From contig NZ_JAAAPL010000001.1 of assembly GCF_011317445.1 (NCBI RefSeq), positions 682,001-746,000 of the forward strand: DNA of 64,000 bases, written 5' to 3'. Positions 57,654-64,000 of this stretch are shown here, one piece after another. The translations under genes and the position numbers were made by a program. The notes below the pieces were generated by a model. It saw nothing but the letters and a program-made list of their open reading frames with translations, searched no databases and was not told the origin of the DNA. The stretch comes from Chelativorans multitrophicus (lineage in GTDB: Bacteria; Pseudomonadota; Alphaproteobacteria; Rhizobiales; Rhizobiaceae). The stretch's first letter is position 1; every line of letters starts with the position of its first letter.

Positions 57654-58419
57654 GTTTCGCGGGGTTGCCAAGCAGTTTGGAAACATAAATTCGGGCACGG
57701 AGGTCCTGACGGCGGTCAAGGACATCAATTTCGCGGTCGGCCGAGGAGAGTTCGTGTCGGTCGTTGGCCCATCAGGATGCGGCAAGAGCACGATCATGAG
57801 CATGACCGCCGGGCTTTATAAGCCCACCGAAGGCGAAGTCCTCGTGAGCGGGGAGACGGTGGTCGGCCCCAACTCGCATGTGGGTTTCATGTTGCAGAAG
57901 GACCTGCTGCTGCCCTGGCGGTCTATTATAAAGAACGTCGAGTTCGGTCTCGAAGCCCGCGGCGTTCCGGCCCGGCAGCGGCGCGAGCGCGCCATGGCGG
58001 AACTCGAGCGCTGCCACCTCAAGGGGTTCGAAAACCACTACCCCTACCAGCTTTCAGGCGGGATGCGCCAGCGCGCGGCGCTGGCCCGCACACTCGCCAT
58101 CGACCCCGACATCATCCTGCTCGACGAGCCGTTTTCGGCGCTCGACGCACAGACCAAGCTTTTGATTCAGAACAGCTTTGCCAAGACTATTCAGGATGCG
58201 GGCATTACGGCGCTGCTGATCACCCACGATCTGTCCGAAGCCGTCATCATGTCCGATCGCGTGCTGGTGCTCTCCGAGCGTCCGGGCACCATCATCCACG
58301 AGCTTGCCGTCGATATTCCCGACAGAGGACAGCCTCTGGCCCGGCGGCAGATGCCGCAGGTCCACGGCTATGCCGCGCAGATCTTCAATCTGCTCAAACT
58401 CAATGAGCGGGCTGCCTGA
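57637..58419 (+). CDS. ABC transporter ATP-binding protein (NitT/TauT type)
   Basis: A 260-residue ATPase of the SsuB/TauB group: Walker A GPSGCGKST, signature LSGGMRQRAALARTLA, Walker B IILLDEPFSALD and switch LITHDLSEAV. It forms an importer with the binding protein and permease that follow. ATG 57637 is used; ATGs at 57628 and 57643 are alternatives. Confidence 0.9.
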   Translation: MAMALEFRGVAKQFGNINSGTEVLTAVKDINFAVGRGEFVSVVGPSGCGKSTIMSMTAGLYKPTEGEVLVSGETVVGPNSHVGFMLQKDLLLPWRSIIKNVEFGLEARGVPARQRRERAMAELERCHLKGFENHYPYQLSGGMRQRAALARTLAIDPDIILLDEPFSALDAQTKLLIQNSFAKTIQDAGITALLITHDLSEAVIMSDRVLVLSERPGTIIHELAVDIPDRGQPLARRQMPQVHGYAAQIFNLLKLNERAA

Positions 58420-58454
58420 GGGGGCAGACGCAAAATCCAGAGGAAGGACCATCA

Positions 58455-59435
58455 ATGAACCGTGTCTCACTCTCGTTGCTGTTTGCCGGTGGTCTGGCGC
58501 TTTCGGCCAGCGCCGCCCATGCGCAGGAGAACCTGACCTATCTGTTCCCTGCTCCCGACTTCCTCCCCGCCTTCGCCCCATTCCAGCTCGCCTATCACAA
58601 AGGCTATTATGAAGAAGAGGGTCTGAACGTCGAATTCCGCGTCGGCCAGGGCGGCGCCGACGTCGCGACGCAGGTCGCCGTGGGCAATGTGGACATGGGC
58701 GGCGGCATGGGTGACACCGCGATGATCGTACGCCCGAACGGGCTCGAAGTGCGCGGGGTCGCGCTGCTGGGCGGCAGAGGGCTGACCCATATCGCCTGGC
58801 GCAACGACAGCGGCATCGAGAGCGTCGCCGATCTGGAAGGTCAGTCCATCGCCGTCACCACCTTCCAGGACACCGCCTATTATAATTTGCTTGCCGTGCT
58901 GGCCGGCGAAGGCATCGACCGTCCCGAAGCCGATATCCAGGCTTTGGGTTCGGGCGGGCTGATCCAGGCCATGATCGCCGGCAGCGTGCAGGCCATGTCG
59001 GGCGTCCCTGAATGGATCGTGAGCATTCAGGACGCAGGCGTCGATCTGACGGTGATGCCGGTCAGCGAACTGTTCCCTGCCCAGCCGCAGGCGATCATCG
59101 CATCCGACCAGTTCATCGCAGAGCATCCCGAAAGGGCGGCTGGTTTCGTGCGTGCGACGCTGCGCGCGATCGACGACATTGTCGCCGACCCGGCCCTGGC
59201 CGCGCAGGAATATGTCGGTTTCATCGATCAGCACGCCGAAAACGTCGATCAGATCGAGCGCATCCTGCGCTTCTATGTGGAAAGCGTTTACGTCGAGATG
59301 GATGGCCTGCCGCGCGGCGCCTTCAATGAAGGGCAGCTGCTGGAAATCCAGGATTTCTATCTGGCTAACGACATCATTACGTCAGCGGTGCCGATCCAAG
59401 ACGTCTATACCAACCAGTTCGTCGTCTCCGAATAG
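58455..59435 (+). CDS. ABC transporter substrate-binding protein (NMT1/SsuA-like)
   Basis: An exported binding protein of 326 residues with a signal peptide (SLSLLFAGGLALSASAAHA then QENL) and the NMT1/THI5 fold typical of NitT/TauT systems (PDFLPAFAPFQLAYHKGYYE, GQGGADVATQVAVGNVDMG). This class carries sulfonates, aromatic acids, hydroxymethylpyrimidine and similar compounds. Given the ring-hydroxylating and ring-cleaving genes around it, an aromatic or N-heterocyclic acid is a likely ligand, by inference. GAGGAAGGA precedes the ATG. Confidence 0.88.
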   Translation: MNRVSLSLLFAGGLALSASAAHAQENLTYLFPAPDFLPAFAPFQLAYHKGYYEEEGLNVEFRVGQGGADVATQVAVGNVDMGGGMGDTAMIVRPNGLEVRGVALLGGRGLTHIAWRNDSGIESVADLEGQSIAVTTFQDTAYYNLLAVLAGEGIDRPEADIQALGSGGLIQAMIAGSVQAMSGVPEWIVSIQDAGVDLTVMPVSELFPAQPQAIIASDQFIAEHPERAAGFVRATLRAIDDIVADPALAAQEYVGFIDQHAENVDQIERILRFYVESVYVEMDGLPRGAFNEGQLLEIQDFYLANDIITSAVPIQDVYTNQFVVSE

Positions 59436-59453
59436 AGACTTGGCTTCGTGGTC

Positions 59454-59480
59454 CGGCCGGCTCGTCCGGCCGCGCTTTTT
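59454..59480 (+). terminator. Terminator-like hairpin between binding-protein and permease genes
   Basis: CGGCCGG pairs with CCGGCCG around a five-base loop, then CGC and TTTTT. It has all features of a rho-independent terminator but sits inside the operon, so it may be an attenuator that keeps the permease and monooxygenase lower than the binding protein. Confidence 0.7.
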
Positions 59481-59525
59481 GTGGTGTATCGCACCTCTTC
59501 TCACACATGCCAATGGTCGTAAGAT

Positions 59526-60338
59526 ATGAGTACCACCACGGTGAACGCCCCCGCATCTCCCTCCCGCCCGGCCGTGCTCCAGCCTCATGTGCTGATCGGT
59601 CTGCTCATTCTGTCGGCCGTGCTGCTGATCTGGGAGTTCTTGCCGCCCGCCCTCGGCGTGCCCCGGTTCATCATCCCCACCATCAGCGATATGGCGGGCG
59701 AACTGGGGCGAATGTACCGGCGCGAAAATCTCATCCCCAATATCTTATCGACGGCACTTTATACGGTTCTGGGCTTTGCCATAGGCTGGATGCTCGGAGC
59801 GATCATTGGCTATCTGCTGGGCCTATCACGCTTTTGGGAGAAGGTGCTCTCTCCCTATATCCTGGCGCTACAGATCGCGCCGAAGGTCGCCTTCGCGCCG
59901 CTGTTCATCATGTGGTTCGGTTACAATGCGACACCCAAGCTGCTGGTGACCGTGCTGATCGTGTTCTTCCCCGTGCTGGTCAATGTGCTCGCGGCGATGA
60001 AGACGGTGGATCGCGACATGGTCAATCTCGCCAGGGCCTACAATCTCAGCCGCTGGCAGATTTTCCTCAAGGTGCAGTTTCCATCCACCCTCCCCAACCT
60101 TCTGGCGGGGCTGCGGATTTCCTCCACGCTCGCGGTGATCGGGGTCACGGTGGGCGAACTGGTGGGCGGCAACACGGGGCTGGGCTTCCTGATCGCCTAT
60201 GGCGGCGGGCAGGCTAATGCGGCGATGGTCTTTAATGCCATCATCCTGCTTACCATCATCGGGATCGCACTCTACAGCGTCCTGGCCTGGGCCGAGGAAC
60301 GGCTGCTGCACTACATCCCCAAATCCCACATTTCCTAA
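59526..60338 (+). CDS. ABC transporter permease (NitT/TauT type)
   Basis: A 270-residue permease with six hydrophobic helices and the EAA-type loop NLARAYNLSRWQIFLKVQFP around residues 165-185. It completes the importer. It starts 90 bases after the binding-protein gene, following the internal terminator-like hairpin. Confidence 0.9.
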   Translation: MSTTTVNAPASPSRPAVLQPHVLIGLLILSAVLLIWEFLPPALGVPRFIIPTISDMAGELGRMYRRENLIPNILSTALYTVLGFAIGWMLGAIIGYLLGLSRFWEKVLSPYILALQIAPKVAFAPLFIMWFGYNATPKLLVTVLIVFFPVLVNVLAAMKTVDRDMVNLARAYNLSRWQIFLKVQFPSTLPNLLAGLRISSTLAVIGVTVGELVGGNTGLGFLIAYGGGQANAAMVFNAIILLTIIGIALYSVLAWAEERLLHYIPKSHIS

Positions 60339-60375
60339 AATCCGGCATGCAGCCGACAGCACACAAGATTAAGAC

Positions 60376-61509
60376 ATGGATCGTTTCGAAATTGCCATTT
60401 GCGGCGGCGGAGTGGGCGGTTTGACCGCGGCGCTGGCGCTGACCAAAATCGGACATAGGGTGACGGTTTTCGAGCGCGCGGAAAAGTTCCTGCGCATCGG
60501 TGCCGACGTCAACCTCACGCCCAACGCCGTGAAGGCGCTGGACGGGCTGGGGATCGGCGAGCGCCTGCGCAAGACCGCCGCGCGCCCCGCCTACCGCATC
60601 AGCCGCACCTGGGACACCGGGGAAGAGACATCGCGCTTGCCCATGAGCGTGGCAGCCGAAGAAAAATATGGCGCACCCCAACTCACGATCCATCGCGGCG
60701 ACCTGCTGCAGGCGATGGAAGAGGCTATTGACCCCGCATGCATCCGGCTCGGCCATCAGGCGGAATCCGTCAATGTGGACGGCGCGCGGCCCGTCGTCAC
60801 CTTTGCGGACGGCAAGGCGGAGAGCTTCGATCTGGTGATCGGTGCCGACGGCATCCATTCGGCGGTGCGCACGAGCCTTTTCGGCGCCGACGCGCCCGAG
60901 TTCACGGGGCTGGTGTCCTACCGCTCGGTGATCGAGAGCAAGGATGTGGACGTGCCCAATCTCGATTGCTTCACCAAATGGTGGGGCCCGACGCCTGACA
61001 TGCAGATCGTCACCTTCCCCTTGCTTCGCGGAGAAGAGCTTTTCGTCTTCGCCACCACCTCGCAGCCCGAATGGACGGCCGAGAGCTGGACGATGCCTGG
61101 GGAGGTGGAAGAGTTGCGCGCCGTTTATGCCGATTTCCACCCCGAGGTCCAGAAGATCCTCGCTGCCTGCACCAGCGTTACCAAGTCGGCCCTCTATGTG
61201 CGCAAGCCGTTTGCGCAGTGGAGCCGTGGCGGAGCAACGATCCTCGGCGATGCCGCCCATCCGATGGTGCCGTTCATGGCGCAGGGAGCCTGCATGGCGA
61301 TCGAGGATGCCATCGTCCTCGCGCGCGTGCTCCAGGGCGCTGCGCTGGCCGAAATTCCGCTGCGCCTCAAGACCTATGAGGAGTTGCGCAAGCCCCGCAC
61401 CAGTCAGGTCCAGGAAGGCTCTCGGGCGAACAACTGGCTCAAGGGCCAGGGCAACGCTGACTGGGTCTATGGTTATGACGCCTGGAGGCTGGCCATACCG
61501 TCCTCTTGA
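60376..61509 (+). CDS. FAD-dependent aromatic monooxygenase, 6-hydroxynicotinate 3-monooxygenase-like
   Basis: A class A flavin hydroxylase (377 residues) with the FAD dinucleotide motif CGGGVGGL, the NAD(P)H motif DLVIGADGIHSAVR (Asp158) and the second FAD motif LGDAAHPM (Asp292). From memory it matches the NicC group in several blocks: ADGIHS, KWW, a HPxVQKIL-like stretch, LWSRG/QWSRG, MAQGACMAIEDA and WVYGYD near the end. These enzymes decarboxylate and hydroxylate a pyridine or benzoate carboxylic acid. It ends the operon; a terminator follows. Confidence 0.85.
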   Translation: MDRFEIAICGGGVGGLTAALALTKIGHRVTVFERAEKFLRIGADVNLTPNAVKALDGLGIGERLRKTAARPAYRISRTWDTGEETSRLPMSVAAEEKYGAPQLTIHRGDLLQAMEEAIDPACIRLGHQAESVNVDGARPVVTFADGKAESFDLVIGADGIHSAVRTSLFGADAPEFTGLVSYRSVIESKDVDVPNLDCFTKWWGPTPDMQIVTFPLLRGEELFVFATTSQPEWTAESWTMPGEVEELRAVYADFHPEVQKILAACTSVTKSALYVRKPFAQWSRGGATILGDAAHPMVPFMAQGACMAIEDAIVLARVLQGAALAEIPLRLKTYEELRKPRTSQVQEGSRANNWLKGQGNADWVYGYDAWRLAIPSS

Positions 61510-61528
61510 TCCAGAGTTGACAAGAAAG

Positions 61529-61554
61529 GCCCGGTCGACAACCGGGCTTTTTTT
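61529..61554 (+). terminator. Rho-independent terminator of the second catabolic operon
   Basis: GCCCGGT/ACCGGGC with a CGACA loop and seven T residues, 19 bases after the monooxygenase stop. Confidence 0.92.
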
Positions 61555-61780
61555 GGCGTCAGATCTGACCGGTAGGCGCGTTCGTGCCACGGAATGACGA
61601 AGGTGCTCACGGCACACCGCGCAAGATGAAAGATCGAGCGGCGCGAGGGCGTAGACGTTCTCCGGGCAGCCTCCTAAGTGGACACGTTCAACCGGGGTGG
61701 ATCAGCATCGGCCTCCGTGGCCAAGGCGCCGACCGTGCCGCCGTCTACCCCCAAATGAGGCAACATCCCGGATAGACGTC
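61555..61780. other. Unassigned intergenic DNA
   Basis: About 225 bases with no gene I can support. A plus-strand frame at 61584-61775 has no ribosome site or family resemblance. The base composition matches the neighbours. It separates the catabolic operon from the next promoter and may be debris from a rearrangement, as the adjacent pseudogene suggests. Confidence 0.4.
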
Positions 61781-61782
61781 AA

Positions 61783-61815
61783 TTGACAGAGCGCATGTAG
61801 ATAACATATTATCTA
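61783..61815 (+). promoter_or_regulatory. Strong promoter with overlapping operator palindrome
   Basis: TTGACA (61783-61788) and TATTAT (61807-61812), 18 bases apart. A perfect palindrome, TAGATAA-CATA-TTATCTA (61798-61815), covers the -10 box, a typical repressor layout (TetR, MarR or GntR-like). No regulator gene is adjacent in this window. Confidence 0.75.
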
Positions 61816-61863
61816 ATTAGTATTTTTTCCAGGATCGCCGGCGTCTTCTATCGGGAGACATCA

Positions 61864-62032
61864 ATGAAAGTGATCATCGCGGGTGGTGGGATCGGCGGCC
61901 TCGCTGCAGCTCTGTTCCTGCATGAGCGAGCCCCGAAGGATTGGCGACGTGATTCCACGCGTGAAGCTCGAGTCTATCGCGGCCCAATATCGCCAGATCA
62001 CCTGGGCCAGCAAAACTGCCGTCAACGCTTAA
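61864..62032 (+). pseudogene. Internally deleted flavin-dependent monooxygenase
   Basis: The first codons give MKVIIAGGGIGGLAAALFLH, the FAD-binding start of a class A flavoprotein. After about 24 codons the sequence jumps, in another frame, to what reads as the C-terminal tail of a flavin monooxygenase: IGDVIPRVKLESIAAQYRQ, then ITWASKTAVNA and a stop at 62030-62032. Some 350 codons of the body are missing. It keeps the promoter/operator upstream and the intact decarboxylase-like gene begins 45 bases later. Confidence 0.7.
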
Positions 62033-62076
62033 GCTGACGGTCACCGCGGTTCAACCAAAGCAAACAAGGGCTTTCA

Positions 62077-63087
62077 ATGGCAAAACTCGAGCTAACCGTC
62101 GCCACCTGGGACTATGACAGAGTGCGTCCGATCATGGATGGTCGTGTCAAAGTGGAAGGCTGCGAAATCAACTTCATCACCGTGCCGCCGGAGGAGTGCT
62201 TTCACAGGGCCTGGTATCATCAGGATTTCGATGTCACCGAGATCGGCCTTTCCGGCTATGTCATCGCCACATCGCGCGGCGACGGCCAGGTGGGGGGGCT
62301 CAGTCCTTATGTGGGCATCCCGGTATTCCTGTCGCGGTCCTTCCGCGCATCCGGCATCTACATCCGCACGGACCGCGGCATTGAGAAACCGGAGGATTTG
62401 AAGGGCAAGAAGATTGGCGTGCCGGAATATCAGATCACGGCCGCTGTCTGGTCGCGCGGTTTTCTATCCGACGAATATGGCGTGCAGGTCGAAGACATCA
62501 GCTGGTACCAGGGCGGCATGAGCGATGCTGGCCGCAAGGACAAGTGGCCGAACAATCTGCCCGAAGGCTTTCCGCTGCACTTCCTCGGCGAGGGGCAAAC
62601 CATCAACCAGATGCTCGAGGACGGAGAACTCGATGCCTTCATCGGTCCACGAACCCCGCGCAGCTATCGCGACGGCGAGACCCCGATCCGGCGCCTCTTC
62701 GAGGATTTCGAAACTGTCGAGAAGAACTACTATCGTAAGACTGGGATTTTTCCGATCATGCATCCGCTCGGATTGCGGCGTGAGATCTACGAAAAGCACC
62801 CCTGGCTCGCTCTCAACCTCTATCTCGCCTTTTCGGAGGCGAAGCGCATCAGCCAGCAGGAAATGCTGGAGACCGCCGCCCTCAAAATTGGCCATCCGTG
62901 GATCGTCAGCTCCACTTTGTCGGCGCAGGAGGTGATGGGCGAGGATATCTTCCCCTACGGTGTCGAGAAGAGCCGGCCCACGCTCGAAGCCGCGATCCGC
63001 TACTCGATGGAGCAGCACATGGCAGTGCGCCCGGTGACGATTGAAGAACTCTTCCCGGCAAACACTCTTATGGATCCGAAGACCTGA
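62077..63087 (+). CDS. 4,5-dihydroxyphthalate decarboxylase-like protein
   Basis: A 336-residue protein of the Pht5-like group, which shares its fold with ABC binding proteins but has no signal peptide and is cytoplasmic. Family blocks include EECFHRAWYHQDFDVTEIGL, GKKIGVPEYQITAAVWSRG, DAFIGPRTPRSY and FPIMHPLGLRREIYEKHPW. Named members decarboxylate dihydroxyphthalate; many relatives in aromatic gene clusters are uncharacterised. It is expressed from the promoter/operator at 61783-61815, once shared with the flavoprotein that is now a pseudogene. Confidence 0.82.
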   Translation: MAKLELTVATWDYDRVRPIMDGRVKVEGCEINFITVPPEECFHRAWYHQDFDVTEIGLSGYVIATSRGDGQVGGLSPYVGIPVFLSRSFRASGIYIRTDRGIEKPEDLKGKKIGVPEYQITAAVWSRGFLSDEYGVQVEDISWYQGGMSDAGRKDKWPNNLPEGFPLHFLGEGQTINQMLEDGELDAFIGPRTPRSYRDGETPIRRLFEDFETVEKNYYRKTGIFPIMHPLGLRREIYEKHPWLALNLYLAFSEAKRISQQEMLETAALKIGHPWIVSSTLSAQEVMGEDIFPYGVEKSRPTLEAAIRYSMEQHMAVRPVTIEELFPANTLMDPKT

Positions 63088-63098
63088 AAGCCCGGAAA

Positions 63099-63124
63099 GG
63101 CCGGTGCGAAGCGCCGGCCCTTTT
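63099..63124 (+). terminator. Rho-independent terminator after the decarboxylase-like gene
   Basis: GGCCGGTGC/GCGCCGGCC with a GAA loop (one T-G wobble), then CTTTT. It lies 12 bases past the stop and faces the end of the convergent siderophore-interacting gene. Confidence 0.85.
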
Positions 63125-63182
63125 CATACCAACTGCGAACTGAACAGCCACCGTCCGCGGCGACGGAGGCGCTCCTCAGCAG

Positions 63183-63941
63183 TCAAACCCCGTAATCGTG
63201 GTCCGGGTGGTTGGTCTCGCCCGCCTGCCAATAGCCGCGCGTGATCAGGCGTTCCTTCGCAATATTTCCTCGCTCCAGCAGGATACTGCGCATTTTTCGC
63301 ATCGCCTTTGCCTCGCAGGCCACCCACCAGAATGCGTCGTCGGCGGCCGTCAGGTCGGCGAGACGCCGGACCAGTGTCCCGCAGGGCTGGCGGTCGTCCC
63401 GAACCAGCCATTCGATCCGGCTGGCGGGCAGTCTGTCGATGTCGCGCGCCTCGTCCTCTCCGCCTACCTCCGCCACTAGCTTGACATTGCAGCGCGTCGA
63501 CAGTGCGCGAACGATCATGGTGGCGGCCGGAAGCGCGGTGTCGTCGCACAGAATGACGATCTCCCGAAGATCGTGCGCGGGCTGGAATCCTCCCCGCGGC
63601 CCGCCGATATAGACCACGTCGCCGCGGCGGGCGCGGCGCACCCAGTCCGCGGCAAGGCCGGCGCCATGCAGCACGAATTCGACCTCAAGCTCATTCTTGG
63701 CGGGGTCGAAGGCAAGTGGTGTGTAGGTCCTCGATGGCGGTCGCGGCGCATCTGAATGCGGCGTCCAATTTCCTTCAGGGAAAAAGATCTTGATATGAGC
63801 ACTGGGTACAGGCTGGCCGAAGCCACGGAGGCCTTCTCCGCTGAAGGTAACCCGCACCATTCTCGGTGATACCTGATCAAGGCCCAGAACCTCGGCCCGG
63901 CGTGGCGGCGGTCTCTTCGGACCAGTGTCGGATGGGTTCAT
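63183..63941 (-). CDS. Siderophore-interacting protein (ferric-siderophore reductase)
   Basis: A cytoplasmic flavin reductase (252 residues from ATG 63941; a GTG at 63953 would add four) of the ViuB/SIP family, which reduces iron in imported ferric siderophores. The FAD-binding motif is PSRTYTPLAF, the NAD(P)H domain begins after GGPRGGF and includes CDDTALPA, and the family's WVACEAKAMRKMR block is near residue 205. No siderophore receptor or importer is adjacent; the neighbours beyond the right edge are unknown. Confidence 0.88.
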   Translation of the reverse strand: MNPSDTGPKRPPPRRAEVLGLDQVSPRMVRVTFSGEGLRGFGQPVPSAHIKIFFPEGNWTPHSDAPRPPSRTYTPLAFDPAKNELEVEFVLHGAGLAADWVRRARRGDVVYIGGPRGGFQPAHDLREIVILCDDTALPAATMIVRALSTRCNVKLVAEVGGEDEARDIDRLPASRIEWLVRDDRQPCGTLVRRLADLTAADDAFWWVACEAKAMRKMRSILLERGNIAKERLITRGYWQAGETNHPDHDYGV

Positions 63942-64000
63942 GTCAAAAGCCACGGGCTGGTGGAGGAACGGAAATCAGGGCGAACTGCCTCAGGAGATCG

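Noticed and set aside
61584-61775. 63-codon ORF after the monooxygenase terminator
   Set aside because: No ribosome site, no family, ends before the promoter at 61783.

Overview
The window reads as a chromosomal segment of a high-GC alphaproteobacterium, most likely of the order Hyphomicrobiales (Rhizobiales, Phyllobacteriaceae/Mesorhizobium-like). The grounds are the chvE-gguABC/gbpR sugar module known from Agrobacterium, the fused CysN-CysC protein, a ReAV-type asparaginase, a DUF982-like protein, and about 160-bp intergenic palindromes of the type common in that order. Species cannot be fixed from the sequence alone. All functions below rest on reading motifs and family resemblance; no database search was run.

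Left part (1-19.3 kb) is mostly housekeeping. It holds an Mrp-type Na+/H+ antiporter operon (mnhABC and partial mnhD, minus strand), msrB, oligopeptidase B, Fe-type superoxide dismutase, a HAD dehalogenase, an L,D-transpeptidase, a HerA-like ATPase, both methylmalonyl-CoA mutase subunits, CorA, a GFA-type zinc protein, an AbrB/Doc toxin-antitoxin pair with an operator palindrome, a zinc-dependent asparaginase and an SDR with an abnormal active site. At 19.6-21.4 kb a tRNA-Pro(CGG) is followed by an AT-richer patch with an orphan phosphoribosyltransferase, a tiny ORF and a DUF982-like gene, which resembles an island remnant.

The 22-35.5 kb block is a sugar module. The ABC importer ChvE-GguA-GguB, GguC, a pentonate/hexonate dehydratase, a galactose/arabinose 1-dehydrogenase, an alpha-ketoglutarate-semialdehyde-type dehydrogenase, DgoK and DgoA all lie on the minus strand. 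The LysR regulator GbpR is divergent, with a nested dyad between it and chvE, and a PfkB sugar kinase follows. Together they give the oxidative (De Ley-Doudoroff) route for D-galactose and possibly the L-arabinose route. From 35.6 to 42.3 kb come sulfate activation (cysD, cysNC, cysQ) and two sugar-nucleotide genes (DegT-type aminotransferase, phosphohexomutase).

From 42.4 to 63.1 kb the window is accessory and catabolic, and none of the palindromic repeats were seen there. A GntR regulator, an M24-fold protein without recognisable metal ligands and an iron-type ABC importer form one unit. A minus-strand operon (cupin, alpha/beta hydrolase, extradiol dioxygenase, degenerate SDR, ThDP enzyme, aspartate-dehydrogenase-like protein, aldehyde dehydrogenase) diverges from an IclR regulator. 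A second operon follows: small HTH-like protein, NitT/TauT-type ABC importer, and a monooxygenase resembling 6-hydroxynicotinate 3-monooxygenase. A regulatory element of at least 33 bp occurs in front of iclR and, inverted, in front of the second operon. I read this as one IclR-controlled regulon for uptake and ring cleavage of an unidentified aromatic or N-heteroaromatic acid; it is the best candidate for an undescribed system here. The window ends with a flavoprotein pseudogene, a 4,5-dihydroxyphthalate-decarboxylase-like gene under a strong promoter/operator, and a siderophore-interacting reductase.
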